This document shows positions 17,356 through 29,493 of a stretch of DNA of 64,000 nucleotides, piece by piece; position 1 is the first letter of the stretch; each line of letters opens with the position of its first letter. This stretch comes from Bradyrhizobium genosp. L (GTDB lineage Bacteria; Pseudomonadota; Alphaproteobacteria; Rhizobiales; Xanthobacteraceae), in the NCBI RefSeq assembly GCF_015624485.1, contig NZ_CP061378.1:6448001-6512000 (forward strand). Direction: 5' to 3'. The position numbers were made by a program, and so were the translations under genes. The notes under the pieces are model-generated. The model was not told the DNA's origin, did no database searches, and saw only the letters and a program-made list of their open reading frames with translations.

Positions 17356-17696
17356 GATCTTTTTCGCCTGGCTTGCTTTTTTTGACCGTCGGCTCGCTAC
17401 CGGTATCGCGTTGCAAACCGGGTGAGCACTGACCTGCTGCGATCAGCTGGTAATTCGCTTGCCGTCGGTCGACGGGACTGACGTGCGCTCTCACCCTATC
17501 ACCGGCGCGAATAGCGCAAGGACTCGAGCGCAATTCATCAAGTTAAGTGAAGTCGCAGACCGTACTCGAACCTGTGGTTCCGTCATTACGAATGATTGGT
17601 TGTCGACGCAGACCGCGTTTCCGTCGCCGTGGTAGCTACGCGGTAGCTAATGGCTTTTGGCATCGAGCGAAGGTTAAGATAAGTTATTGATTTTGC
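17356..17696. other. Intergenic region between tenA and tRNA-His
   Basis: These 340 bases hold no gene I can support. A 72-residue minus-strand frame (17315-17533) overlaps the tenA start and has no recognisable features. Short direct repeats of the type GGTAGCTA near 17630-17648 may be old integration debris. Confidence 0.35.
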
Positions 17697-17773
17697 TGGT
17701 ACAGTTGGGTGGGCTCGAACCACCGACCTCCTGTTCCACAGACAGGCGCTCTAACCAACTGAGCTACAACTGC
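17697..17773 (-). tRNA. tRNA-His (GTG)
   Basis: The complete cloverleaf reads acceptor GCAGTTG, D arm GCTCAGTTGGTTAGAGC, anticodon arm CCTGT-CTGTGGA-ACAGG with anticodon GTG, and T arm TTCGAGC, followed by an encoded CCA. Position 72 is T and the discriminator is A73, and no G-1 is templated opposite a C73. That exception to the tRNA-His rule is known from a group of alphaproteobacteria. Confidence 0.95.
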
Positions 17774-17902
17774 ATCGCGACGCGCGGCCCCGCGCGATGC
17801 GGGGGCGGCGATTTCGGGCGGAAACTAGGTGCAACGCCGGTTTTTGGCAAGGCCGTAACGCACCCTATTTGCACCTCGGATGGACGCGTTTCGTCGCCAA
17901 TC

Positions 17903-17938
17903 TAAAAGAAAAGCCCGGGCCGCGCGGCCCGGGCCTCG
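17903..17938 (-). terminator. Rho-independent terminator of the phasin gene
   Basis: On the minus strand a perfect 8-bp GC-only stem (GCCCGGGC/GCCCGGGC, arms 17927-17934 and 17913-17920) is followed at once by TTTTCTTTTA. It lies 25 bases after the phasin stop. Confidence 0.85.
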
Positions 17939-17962
17939 ATGGGTGTTCTCGCAGGCGGCCGA

Positions 17963-18397
17963 TCAGGCGGCCGGCTTGTAATACTTCGAGGCGTTGGCCT
18001 TGATCGGCTCGGCGGCCTCGGAGGCGACCTTCTGGCCGAGCTCGGCGAGCTCCTTGGCCTGGGCGGTGTAGGTCTCGAACTGCTTGCGGGTGTGCTGGGT
18101 CCACAGCTCCATCACCTCGGCCGGCGACTTCACGCCGAACAGCTCCTGGGCGAAGTCGAGCGAGGAGGTGGTGTTGGCCTTGAAGAACTCGATCAGCTTG
18201 GCAGAGTACTCGCTGGCGCCGCGGTTGAACGAGGAGAACACGGCCTCGACGGTCGAGTTGTGGGTCTCGGCGGCGTCCTTGAACTTGGCGTAGCTGTCGC
18301 GAGCCTGCGACACGCCCTTCTCGGCGAACGCGCGCATCTGCTCGGGAACCTCGAACGGGACGATCGAGGCGGAAAATGGATCGGACGGGTTGGTCAT
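17963..18397 (-). CDS. Phasin family protein, polyhydroxybutyrate granule coat
   Basis: The product has 144 residues and is helical. Phasins coat PHB storage granules. Typical segments are FEVPEQMRAFAEKGVSQARD near residue 20, SLDFAQELFGVKSPAEVMEL near 85, and the alanine/lysine-rich end. The ATG at 18397 was chosen over 18415 because AAGGAT lies eight bases upstream. It has its own terminator and the intergenic region in front has a perfect TTGACA box. A second phasin gene lies 300 bases further on the same strand, so this is a tandem pair. Confidence 0.9.
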   Translation of the reverse strand: MTNPSDPFSASIVPFEVPEQMRAFAEKGVSQARDSYAKFKDAAETHNSTVEAVFSSFNRGASEYSAKLIEFFKANTTSSLDFAQELFGVKSPAEVMELWTQHTRKQFETYTAQAKELAELGQKVASEAAEPIKANASKYYKPAA

Positions 18398-18713
18398 GAC
18401 GTGCATCCTTCGCAACGGGTAAATCGATGTGACCGCTCGCGACGCCCGGGACCTGGAAAGACCGGGACGTTAGAGGTTGGTCACGCTGCCTTGGTTCACG
18501 GGGGTGCCCTTCGTCGGGCCTGCCTAATAGATACCCATATCATGTCAATTTTGTGCAACGCAACGTGAAATCGCTGCAATGCCGCAACCTTTGACCGTAC
18601 TCATGGGCCGCCGGCGCCGCGCCGCCGGTTGTGTCGGACTTCCTTGAGGTTGTGCCCGAGGCCGCCCGCGGACGGCCTCGGTTCTCGGTCGGTTCCCGAT
18701 CGGTTCTTCGGAA
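18398..18713. promoter_or_regulatory. Phasin promoter region with TGC-rich motif
   Basis: About 315 bases separate the two phasin genes. Reading the minus strand there is a perfect -35-like TTGACA at 18548-18543. Just upstream (18551-18590) lies a TGC/GCA-rich tract (GTTGCGTTGCAC and GGCATTGCAGC). The PHB repressor PhaR binds TGC-rich inverted sites at phasin promoters in related bacteria, so this could be its operator. I could not fix a -10. Confidence 0.35.
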
Positions 18714-19109
18714 TCAGTTTTTGGGCTTCACCGCGTCCATCGCCGCGCGGCTGATGATCTGGCCCATCTCGCTCGCCTGCTCGGTCAGCGCCCGCATCTG
18801 GCCCTGCACATAGTCGCCGTGCAGCTTCATGATCTCGGTTAGATCCCTGGCCTTGAGCAGCGATTGTGCATAGTCGAGCGAGACCTGCACGTTCTTCTCG
18901 GCATAAGTGAGCGCCCTGGCGGAGATGTCCTTGGCGCTGGCGCGCACATCGGCGTTGCGCTCCTCGATCCGCCCCGCGGCGGCCTGGGTCGAGGCGACGA
19001 ATTGTTCAAACGCCTTGCGCGCCTGGTCGAAGCTCGATTGCGCCATCGACCGCATGTGCTCTGGGATCTCCTTGGGAATCTCGAAATGATCACGCCCGTT
19101 GTCGCTCAT
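18714..19109 (-). CDS. Second phasin family protein
   Basis: The product has 131 residues from the ATG at 19109, which has AAGGAG seven bases upstream; the longer frame to 19238 lacks this and has unlikely composition. The layout matches the first phasin: FEIPKEIPEHMRSMAQSSFD at the start, NVQVSLDYAQSLLKARDLTE in the middle, QMRALTEQASEMGQ near the end. The two share the same helical plan but differ in sequence, so they are old paralogues. Phasins set granule number and size, and a second one may serve different growth conditions. Confidence 0.88.
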   Translation of the reverse strand: MSDNGRDHFEIPKEIPEHMRSMAQSSFDQARKAFEQFVASTQAAAGRIEERNADVRASAKDISARALTYAEKNVQVSLDYAQSLLKARDLTEIMKLHGDYVQGQMRALTEQASEMGQIISRAAMDAVKPKN

Positions 19110-19418
19110 GGTCGCGCTCCTTGATGGGTTTCCTTTGGCTGGTGCCCGCGGCTGGGTTGTCGGCAGCCGCGATGTGCCGCAGCGCAGTAAAAGCGGCGCC
19201 TTCGGTTCCGCACGCCTGTTGCAGCGGCTCATCGACACAACGCAAAGACGCTGTGGATCGTTCAGCCAAGTTAACGTTATCCCACCATAGACGTGGGCAG
19301 ATCGCCCTCGGCCGTGGACCTGCCGTGGCGCGCTTGCGATACTAACGATCTGTTAAGGCTGCCATCCCCGGCCGTCAGCAGGGATGAAAGCCCAACCCAT
19401 GCGGTCAAGTCTTGCGTA
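19110..19418. other. Divergent intergenic region between phasin and histidine kinase genes
   Basis: About 310 bases must hold the promoters of both flanking genes. I see no clear -35/-10 pair, terminator or small gene. A plus-strand frame continues in from the kinase gene (from 19293), but it lacks a ribosome-binding site and reads like noncoding sequence. Confidence 0.35.
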
Positions 19419-23138
<3,720 letters not shown>

Positions 23139-23206
23139 GGGAGCCTGACGAGCGTGCTCACCTTACGTGAGCGCGGAGCGACATCGCGTACAGCTCACCT
23201 CGTCGC

Positions 23207-24001
23207 TCACACCGCCGCGGTCTGCCTGATCGCCAAAAACTCCCCGATCGTATCGAGGAACAGTTTTGGCGCTTGCAGTTGCGGGACGTGGGCGCAGCCC
23301 GGGATGATCCGCAGGCCGGCACGCGGCAGCCCGGCGGCGAGCTCGTAGGACATCGGCAGCGGCGTCGCCTCGTCGTATTCGCCGACCACCACCAGAACCG
23401 GCACGCTCACCCCAGCCAGCTCGGCGCGCAGATCGAGGCTTGCCAGCGCGTCGCAGGCCGCACGAAACACGGCGAGGTCGGTGCGCAGGAACGCTTCGCG
23501 GCGATCCTGCATCAGCGCGGGATGCTGCGCCTGGAAATCCGGCGCAAACAGCCGGCGCATCGCGATGTCGGTGATCCCAGCGAGCCCCTTCTCGCGCGAG
23601 ACCCTCGCCATGGCGCGAAACGCCTCGCGGCCCGGCTCGTCGAACGCGGCGCCGCAATCGGCAAGAACGAGCTTGCCGGCGATCGCCGGCTGGCGGATCG
23701 CCATCTGCAGCGCGACGAACCCGCCATACCCATTGCCGAGCACGATGGCCGGCATGCCGCCGGCCGCATCGTGCACGGCATCCGCCATCCGGTCGGCGAC
23801 GGCGGCCAGCCCGCCTTCGACCGCGCGCGATCCGCCGAACCCCGGCAGATCCGGCACGATCAACCGGAACGATCTGACAAGCTCAGGCACGATCGCATCG
23901 AAGCTCGCGCGATCCGACAGCAGCGAGTGGAACAGCACCAGCGGCGGCCCCTCACCCGAAACTGCTGCGCTGACGGTACCGCTGGCGAAAAGCCTGTCCA
24001 T
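23207..24001 (-). CDS. Alpha/beta-hydrolase-fold protein lacking the nucleophile serine
   Basis: The product has 264 residues, similar in plan to 3-oxoadipate enol-lactonase and other small alpha/beta hydrolases. The oxyanion region is LVLFHSLLSD and the strand-4 motif VPDLPGFGGS. The nucleophile elbow reads LGNGYGGF, with glycine 91 where GxSxG requires serine. The acid (VVGEYDEATP) and histidine (PGCAHVPQLQAP) of the triad remain. It is divergent from the GntR regulator and aldehyde dehydrogenase genes, so a place in the same catabolic pathway is inferred. With no serine it is either inactive as an esterase or uses another chemistry. Confidence 0.8.
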   Translation of the reverse strand: MDRLFASGTVSAAVSGEGPPLVLFHSLLSDRASFDAIVPELVRSFRLIVPDLPGFGGSRAVEGGLAAVADRMADAVHDAAGGMPAIVLGNGYGGFVALQMAIRQPAIAGKLVLADCGAAFDEPGREAFRAMARVSREKGLAGITDIAMRRLFAPDFQAQHPALMQDRREAFLRTDLAVFRAACDALASLDLRAELAGVSVPVLVVVGEYDEATPLPMSYELAAGLPRAGLRIIPGCAHVPQLQAPKLFLDTIGEFLAIRQTAAV

Positions 24002-24102
24002 TCCGAGCCTCTTTCAAAGAATTCACGGCGTCACAAATACGCGAGCCGCCGCTTCGACCGCGATTGATACCCGAAATGCCCAACATTTCAAGGATTGAGG
24101 GC

Positions 24103-24120
24103 TTGACGTGATATTTCACG
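24103..24120 (+). promoter_or_regulatory. Promoter -35 with inverted-repeat operator for the GntR-ALDH genes
   Basis: TTGACG (24103-24108) overlaps an inverted repeat CGTGA-TATT-TCACG (24107-24120). The repeat is of the size bound by FCD-class GntR proteins and lies just before gntR, so autoregulation is likely. The -10 is unclear, though AT-rich sequence (ATTATA) follows at 24129-24134. Confidence 0.35.
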
Positions 24121-24155
24121 GCTGCAAGATTATAGACAGGAGGCCCAGCCAGCCG

Positions 24156-24806
24156 ATGCTTTTGCGCGAGAATGTCTACGAAAGCCTGCGGTCTGATATT
24201 TTATCATGCCGGTTTGCGCCTGGCGATGAAATGCGCGAGCAGGAGTTGGCCGAGCGCTATGCCGTGAGCCGGCAGCCGGTCCGCGACGCGTTGCTGCGGC
24301 TCGAGCGCGAGCATCTCGTCACGGTGCAGCCGCGGCAGGGCTACCGGGTCAATCCGATCTCGCTGTCCGACGCGCGCGACCTGCTGCGCTTCCGCCTTGC
24401 GCTGGAGCCGGCCTGCGTCGCTGAAGCGATCGAGAGCGCGCCCGACAGCGTGCTCAAATCGCTCGATGAGTTCCGCCGCTTCGCCGGCGACCATGAGGAC
24501 TTCATCGCCTATAACCGCGGCTTCCACACTGCGCTGGCGCACGCCTCCGGCAACCGCCGCATGGCCAGTGCGCTCTGCGACCTGATCGGCCAGGCCGACC
24601 GGTTGGTGCGGGTCAGCATCTCCAACCTCAGGGGCCACGATCCGGCGAAGCTCGTGGCCGAACACGCCGCCTTGATCGACGCCATGCAGCAGCGCGAGGC
24701 GCGCACCGCGGGGCGCATCATCAAGGCCCACATCGCCGACACCGAGAAGCGCGTGCTGCCGGCGCTGAAGCGCAACGCCGTCATCGTCGAAGAGAAGTCA
24801 TCATGA
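24156..24806 (+). CDS. GntR-family transcriptional regulator, FCD subfamily
   Basis: The product has 216 residues. An N-terminal winged helix (VYESLRSDILSCRFAPGDEM, then LAERYAVSRQPVRDALLRLE) precedes an FCD ligand-binding domain (about residues 75-205) with FRLALEPACVAEA, RGFHTALAHASGN and a late HAALIDAM segment, whose histidines usually bind a metal. The family senses organic acids or sugar acids and typically represses adjacent catabolic genes. The ATG at 24156 was chosen because the alternative GTG at 24108 lies within the -35 region; AGGAGG is 12 bases upstream, which is rather far. The stop overlaps the aldehyde dehydrogenase start as ATGA. Confidence 0.85.
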   Translation: MLLRENVYESLRSDILSCRFAPGDEMREQELAERYAVSRQPVRDALLRLEREHLVTVQPRQGYRVNPISLSDARDLLRFRLALEPACVAEAIESAPDSVLKSLDEFRRFAGDHEDFIAYNRGFHTALAHASGNRRMASALCDLIGQADRLVRVSISNLRGHDPAKLVAEHAALIDAMQQREARTAGRIIKAHIADTEKRVLPALKRNAVIVEEKSS

Positions 24807-26332
24807 ATGTTTCGTCCAGGCCGGCGTCGATCGACGTCGAGATCCACGGCAATTTCATCGACGGCCGCGAGGTCGAGGCGGGCGACGGCGCGATGCTCGA
24901 CGTCCGCAATCCCGCGACCGGCGAAATCATCGCGCGGATCCCGAATTCGACCGCTGAAGACATCGATCGCGCCATGAAGAGCGCGCGTGCCGCCTTCGAG
25001 GGCAAGGCCTGGGGTGGCATGGATATCCGTGCGCGCGCAAGACTCGTCAACAAGCTCGCGGATGCGTTCGAGGTCAATCTCGACAGCCTGTACCGGCTGG
25101 AGACGCTGAATAACGGCCGCCCGATCAACGAGACCCGTGCGCAGCTGTCGCGCCTGCCGGATTTCTTCCGCTACTTCGCCGGTGTCGCGCTGTCGCGCCG
25201 CGACTCCGTGATCCCCGTCGAAGGCGCCTATCTGAACTACACGCTGCGCACGCCGATCGGCGTGGTCGCCAACTGCACGCCGTTCAATCACCCGCTGATG
25301 ATCCTGTGCAAGTCGCTGGCCGTGGTGCTGGCGACCGGCTGCGTCACCGTGGTCAAGCCGTCGGAATACACCCCGCTGACGACGCTGAAGCTCGCCCAGA
25401 TCTTCTCCGAGGCGGGCCTGCCGCCCGGCGTCTTCAACATCGTGCTCGGACTCGGCCAGAGCGCCGGCAGGATGCTGGCCGAGCACGGCGACATCAACAA
25501 GCTGGTGCTGACCGGCGGCACCGAGGCCGGCCGCATCGCCGGTAGCGCGGCGGCAAAAGTGTTCGCGCACCAGACCATGGAGCTCGGCGGCAAGACGCCG
25601 GTGATGGTGTTCGACGATTTCGACGTCGACCGCGCCGTCAACTACGCCGCGTTCGGCGCCTTCATCGGCGCCGGCCAGACCTGCGTCTGCGCCTCGCGCC
25701 ACATCGTGCAGGCCTCGATCTACGACGAGTTCGTCGAAAAGCTGCAGGCCAAGACCCGCACCATCCGGATCGGCGATCCCTTCGATCCGAACACCCAGCT
25801 CGGGCCGGTGATCTCGGCGCGCCAGCGCGACCGCGTGCTGACCTATTCGGCGTACGGCCGTGAAGACGGCGCCCGGCTCGTCACCGGCGGCGTTGCGGCG
25901 AAGGTCGCAGGTCATGACAACGGCTATTTCGTCGAGCCGACCGTGTTCGCCGACGTCCGCTCCGACATGCGCATCTTCCAGGAAGAGGTGTTCGGCCCGT
26001 TCACATCGGTCACGCCGTTCAAGGACGAGGCCGACGCGCTGCGGCTCGCCAACGACTCGCCGTTCGGCCTGGCGGCCGCGATCCGCACCCGCGACGTCGC
26101 CCGCGCCCATCGCGTCGCCGCGGCGGTGAAGGCCGGCATCGTCTGGATCAACGACCATCACCGGCTCGACCCGGCCTCGCCATGGGGCGGCGTCGACGAT
26201 TCCGGGATCGGCCGCGAATGCGGCACCGAAAGTTTTGACGACCATTTCAACACCAAGAGCGTGATGGTCGCGACCCACGAGCAGCCATTCGACTGGTACC
26301 GCGACACGGCCAGTCAGAAACGATTGAACTAA
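24803..26332 (+). CDS. NAD(P)-dependent aldehyde dehydrogenase
   Basis: The product has 509 residues, the full length for the superfamily. It oxidises an aldehyde to the acid. The cofactor site PFNHPLMILCKSLAVVLATG, the general-base glutamate in TMELGGKTPV near residue 259, and the catalytic cysteine in GAGQTCVCASRH near 294 are intact, as is the C-terminal EVFGPFTSV. It looks closest to the semialdehyde/betaine-aldehyde branch, but the substrate cannot be told. It is coupled to the GntR gene by an ATGA overlap and followed by an MFS carrier, so a catabolic operon controlled by that regulator is likely. Confidence 0.9.
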   Translation: MNVSSRPASIDVEIHGNFIDGREVEAGDGAMLDVRNPATGEIIARIPNSTAEDIDRAMKSARAAFEGKAWGGMDIRARARLVNKLADAFEVNLDSLYRLETLNNGRPINETRAQLSRLPDFFRYFAGVALSRRDSVIPVEGAYLNYTLRTPIGVVANCTPFNHPLMILCKSLAVVLATGCVTVVKPSEYTPLTTLKLAQIFSEAGLPPGVFNIVLGLGQSAGRMLAEHGDINKLVLTGGTEAGRIAGSAAAKVFAHQTMELGGKTPVMVFDDFDVDRAVNYAAFGAFIGAGQTCVCASRHIVQASIYDEFVEKLQAKTRTIRIGDPFDPNTQLGPVISARQRDRVLTYSAYGREDGARLVTGGVAAKVAGHDNGYFVEPTVFADVRSDMRIFQEEVFGPFTSVTPFKDEADALRLANDSPFGLAAAIRTRDVARAHRVAAAVKAGIVWINDHHRLDPASPWGGVDDSGIGRECGTESFDDHFNTKSVMVATHEQPFDWYRDTASQKRLN

Positions 26333-26406
26333 AGCGCATTGCAGGCGGCACAGCGCTCACAGAAGGCGGCCGCATCATGAGGAAACAGTCAGGGGAGTAA
26401 GCGGAC

Positions 26407-27774
26407 ATGTCGACATCGGTCAACGCGGGCGGCCGTCTCGATCGGCTGCCGGTCGGGCCATTCCACCGCCGGATCATGCTCCTGATCGGCATCGGAATGT
26501 TCTTCGACGGTTTTGACATCTACATCGCCGGCACCGTGCTCGGCGTCACCTTGAAGACCGGCTTCTCCACGCTCGCCCAGAACGCCGCCTTCATCTCCGC
26601 GACCTTCGTCGGCATGATGCTCGGATCGTTCGGCACCGGCTTCCTCGGCGACCGCTACGGGCGCCGCTTCACCTATCAGTTCAATCTGCTGATGTTCGGC
26701 ATCGCCTCGCTCGCGGCCGCCTTCGCGCCGAACATGGCCTTCCTGATCGCGTGCCGCTTCGTGATGGGCGTCGGCCTCGGCGCCGAGAACGTGGTCGGCT
26801 ACTCGACGATGACCGAATTCGTGCCGGCCCGCAGCCGCGGCAAATGGCTCGGCTTCACCGCGGTCTGCGTCGTGACCGGCCTGCCGGTGGCGCTGCTGGT
26901 CGCCTCCGTCGTGGTTCCCACGTTCGGCTGGCGCGCGATGTTCGTGCTTGGCGGCATCGGCGCCCTGATCGTCTGGTACCTGCGCAAGTCGCTGCCGGAA
27001 TCGCCGCGCTGGCTCGAGGCCGTCGGACGCAACGCCGAGGCCGAAGCCTTGCTGCAGGCGATCGAAAAGGAAGCAGCCCAGGGCCAGCCCCTGCCGCCGC
27101 CTGCGGCGGCGTCTCCGGTGCCGGTGTCGCCCGATCTCGCCACGCTGTTCACCGCGCCGCTGCTGTCGCGGATGATCGTCGGCTCGGTCTGCCTGATCAC
27201 CATCAACACGCTCTTGTACGGCTTCGTCACCTGGCTGCCGGTGTTCTTCATCAAGCAGGGGCTCTCGATCGCAACGTCTTTCGGCTATTCGCTGCTGATG
27301 GCGCTCGGCGCCCCGATCGGCTCCGCCATCGGCGCGCTGACCGCCGACCGCTGGGGCCGCAAGCCGACCATCATCGGCGCCTCCTTGATCACGGTCGCGA
27401 TCGGGATCGTCTATCCGATGATCTCCGATCCGATCCTGCTGCCGGCGGTCGGCTTTGCACTGACGGTGCCGATCTACGTGCTGGTCGCGCTGCTGTTCGG
27501 CGTCTACATCCCCGAACTGTTCCCGACCGAGGTGCGGCTGCGCGCCTCCGGCATCGTCAACACGCTCGGCCGCGGCGCCACCATCGTCACCCCGTTCCTG
27601 GTGGTGATGCTGTTCGAGGCCCGCGGCGTCGCCGGCGTGATGGCGCTGATGATCGGCCTGCTCGTGCTGCAGGTGGTCACGGTGTGGGCCTTCGGCATCG
27701 AACCACGGCATCGCAGCCTGGAAGAGTTGAAGGGCGACGATGCGGCGCCGGAGCTGGTCAAGCAGGTGACGTGA
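26407..27774 (+). CDS. MFS transporter, aromatic-acid/proton symporter type
   Basis: The product has 455 residues with about 12 membrane helices and a cytoplasmic central loop near residues 205-245. Motifs typical of the aromatic acid:H+ symporter family are visible: DGFDIYIAGTVLG in helix 1, where the aspartate is usually essential, and GDRYGRRFTYQ in the loop between helices 2 and 3. The second-half loop motif TADRWGRKPT is also present. It lies 74 bases after the aldehyde dehydrogenase, with GGGGAG upstream of the ATG. It probably imports the substrate of the flanking enzymes, likely an aromatic or other carboxylic acid. Confidence 0.87.
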   Translation: MSTSVNAGGRLDRLPVGPFHRRIMLLIGIGMFFDGFDIYIAGTVLGVTLKTGFSTLAQNAAFISATFVGMMLGSFGTGFLGDRYGRRFTYQFNLLMFGIASLAAAFAPNMAFLIACRFVMGVGLGAENVVGYSTMTEFVPARSRGKWLGFTAVCVVTGLPVALLVASVVVPTFGWRAMFVLGGIGALIVWYLRKSLPESPRWLEAVGRNAEAEALLQAIEKEAAQGQPLPPPAAASPVPVSPDLATLFTAPLLSRMIVGSVCLITINTLLYGFVTWLPVFFIKQGLSIATSFGYSLLMALGAPIGSAIGALTADRWGRKPTIIGASLITVAIGIVYPMISDPILLPAVGFALTVPIYVLVALLFGVYIPELFPTEVRLRASGIVNTLGRGATIVTPFLVVMLFEARGVAGVMALMIGLLVLQVVTVWAFGIEPRHRSLEELKGDDAAPELVKQVT

Positions 27775-27802
27775 CCGCCCGCTTCGCGTGACTCCCTTCG
27801 TC

Positions 27803-27834
27803 ATTCCGGGGCTCGCGAAGCGAGAGCCCGGAAT
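27803..27834. repeat. Palindromic intergenic repeat, family A
   Basis: The imperfect palindrome has arms ATTCCGGGGCTCGC and GCGAGAGCCCGGAAT around a GAA loop. It lies just after the MFS stop. I recall the sequence type as common in Bradyrhizobium genomes. As a hairpin it could also end or stabilise the transcript. Confidence 0.7.
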
Positions 27835-27880
27835 CCACGTCACCAGACTACGTGCGCTTCAACAGAAATCCATCAACAAC

Positions 27881-28001
27881 GTCGTCCTGGCGAAAGCCAG
27901 GACCCATTGCTCCAACGATCAATTGTCGCGCGACGCCGGGGCCACGATTCCGTTCACAACCAGGTTCGGTGGTTATGGGTCCTGGCTTTCGCCAGGACGA
28001 C
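27881..28001. repeat. Palindromic intergenic repeat pair, family B
   Basis: A perfect 27-bp inverted repeat has arms at 27881-27907 and 27975-28001, each with an inner palindrome GTCCTGGCGAAAGCCAGGAC, separated by 67 bases. The same family occurs at 33284-33404 with base-paired substitutions (CCCGGCGAAGGCCGGG), so structure is conserved while sequence varies. Confidence 0.85.
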
Positions 28002-28055
28002 CACGGTGTTGAGGATCGCGCGGGACGGATCGTCGATCGTTCCGCCGCGACAATC

Positions 28056-28706
28056 TCACGTGTTCTTCAGCGCGACGCGGAATTCGGCTTCGGTCTTGGC
28101 CTTGACCTCGTCGAGCGTGACGCCGTCGGCGAGCTCGATCAGCGCCATGCCGTCCTTGCCGTGCTTGTCGATGGTGAACACCGCCAGATCGGTGACGACC
28201 ATGTCGACCACGCGCTCGCCGGTCAGCGGCAGGTTGCACTGCTTCAAGAGCTTCGCGCCGTCCTTGGCGGAATGCTCCATCACCACGACGACGCGCTTGA
28301 CGCCGGCGACGAGGTCCATGGCGCCGCCCATGCCCTTCACCATCTTGCCGGGGATCATCCAGTTGGCGAGGTCACCGTTCTGCGCCACCTGCATGGCGCC
28401 GAGGATCGACAGATCGATATGGCCGCCGCGCACCATGCCGAAGGAATCGGCCGAGGAGAAATAGCTGGTCGAGGGCAGCTCGCTGACGGTCTGCTTGCCG
28501 GCATTGATGAGATCGGCGTCGACCTCGTCCTCATAGGGGAACGGGCCCATGCCGAGCATGCCGTTCTCGCTCTGCAAATTGACGTCGACGCCGTCGGGGA
28601 TGAAGTTCGAGACCAGCGTCGGGATGCCGATGCCGAGATTGACGTAGTAGCCGTCGCGCAATTCCTTGGCGGCGCGGGCGGCCATCTGTTCACGGGTCCA
28701 GGCCAT
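28056..28706 (-). CDS. scoB: 3-oxoacid CoA-transferase subunit B
   Basis: The product has 216 residues from an ATG with AGGAGA six bases upstream. Together with subunit A it moves CoA from succinyl-CoA to acetoacetate or another 3-oxoacid. The active-site glutamate lies in [14 protein letters not shown] near residue 50. The family segments [13 protein letters not shown] and [18 protein letters not shown] are present. It follows scoA on the same strand with a palindromic repeat between them. A 3-oxoadipate transferase (PcaJ) cannot be excluded, and the nearby putative aromatic-acid carrier would fit it. Confidence 0.88.
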   Translation of the reverse strand: MAWTREQMAARAAKELRDGYYVNLGIGIPTLVSNFIPDGVDVNLQSENGMLGMGPFPYEDEVDADLINAGKQTVSELPSTSYFSSADSFGMVRGGHIDLSILGAMQVAQNGDLANWMIPGKMVKGMGGAMDLVAGVKRVVVVMEHSAKDGAKLLKQCNLPLTGERVVDMVVTDLAVFTIDKHGKDGMALIELADGVTLDEVKAKTEAEFRVALKNT

Positions 28707-28737
28707 GAGGCTCTCCTGAAGAATTGGGTTTTTAGTT

Positions 28738-28786
28738 GCGCATGATCTTATCGGAAAACCGGTCCCCACTTTTCCGGATCATGCGC
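28738..28786. repeat. Palindromic intergenic repeat, family C
   Basis: The outer arms GCGCATGATC and GATCATGCGC enclose an inner imperfect hairpin (CGGAAAACCGG and TTTTCCGG). It sits between scoA and scoB within one transcription unit and touches the scoA stop codon. This is a common rhizobial repeat type as far as I recall. Confidence 0.75.
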
Positions 28787-29493
28787 TATGCGGCGGGCCG
28801 CGGGCGGGTGTTGCGGAACTCGATCCGCTTGTTGCCCGTACCGACCTCGATGATGCGCTTGACGAAAATGCCGGGGGTGTGGATGTGGTCCGGATCAATC
28901 TCGCCGGCCGGCACCAGATGCTCGACCTCGGCGACGGTGACCTTCGCCGCGGTCGCCATCATCGGGTTAAAGTTGCGCGCGGTCTTGCGGTAGACCAGGT
29001 TGCCGGCGGTGTCGCCCTTCCAGGCATGGACGATGGCGACGTCGGCGAACAGGCCGCGCTCCATGATGTATTTCTGGCCGTCGAATTCCTTCACTTCCTT
29101 GCCCTCGGCGATCAGCGTGCCGACCCCCGTTTTCGTGTAGAAGGCGGGAATGCCCGCACCGCCGGCGCGGATGCGCTCGGCCAGCGTGCCCTGCGGATTG
29201 AATTCGAGCTCGAGCTCGCCGGCGAGATATTGCTGGGCGAACAGCTTGTTCTCGCCGACATAGGACGAGATCATCTTCTTGATCTGGCGCGTCTCCAGCA
29301 GCCGGCTCAAGCCGATGCCGTCGACGCCGGCATTGTTGGAGACGACCGTCAGGCCCTTGACGCCGGACTCGCGGATCGCGTCGGACAGCGTCTCGGCGAT
29401 GCCGCAGAGGCCGAAGCCGCCCGACATGATCATGATGTTGTCCTTGAGGAGACCATCGAGTGCCGATTTGGCGTCGGGATAAACCTTGTTCAT
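28786..29493 (-). CDS. scoA: 3-oxoacid CoA-transferase subunit A
   Basis: The product has 235 residues from the ATG at 29493; the longer frame to 29706 adds a noncoding-looking leader. The CoA-transferase signature SGGFGLCGIAETL near residue 25 and the segment LAERIRAGGAGIPAFYTKTGVGT near 105 identify the alpha subunit. It pairs with the B subunit downstream to form the usual alpha2beta2 enzyme of ketone-body or 3-oxoadipate breakdown. The C-terminus is extended and basic (FRNTRPRPAA). In a PHB-storing organism with phasins nearby, a role in acetoacetate use is plausible. Confidence 0.88.
   Translation of the reverse strand: MNKVYPDAKSALDGLLKDNIMIMSGGFGLCGIAETLSDAIRESGVKGLTVVSNNAGVDGIGLSRLLETRQIKKMISSYVGENKLFAQQYLAGELELEFNPQGTLAERIRAGGAGIPAFYTKTGVGTLIAEGKEVKEFDGQKYIMERGLFADVAIVHAWKGDTAGNLVYRKTARNFNPMMATAAKVTVAEVEHLVPAGEIDPDHIHTPGIFVKRIIEVGTGNKRIEFRNTRPRPAA

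Noticed and set aside
17356..17500. TPP riboswitch before tenA
   Set aside because: The conserved thi-box elements (CUGAGA and ACCUGAUCUGG-like) are absent on the minus strand.
17315..17533. 72-codon minus-strand frame before tenA
   Set aside because: It overlaps the tenA start, has no ribosome-binding site and no conserved pattern that I can see.
26389..27843. 484-codon antisense frame over the MFS gene
   Set aside because: Composition of H, D, R, Q and E runs typical of an antisense shadow of a membrane protein gene.
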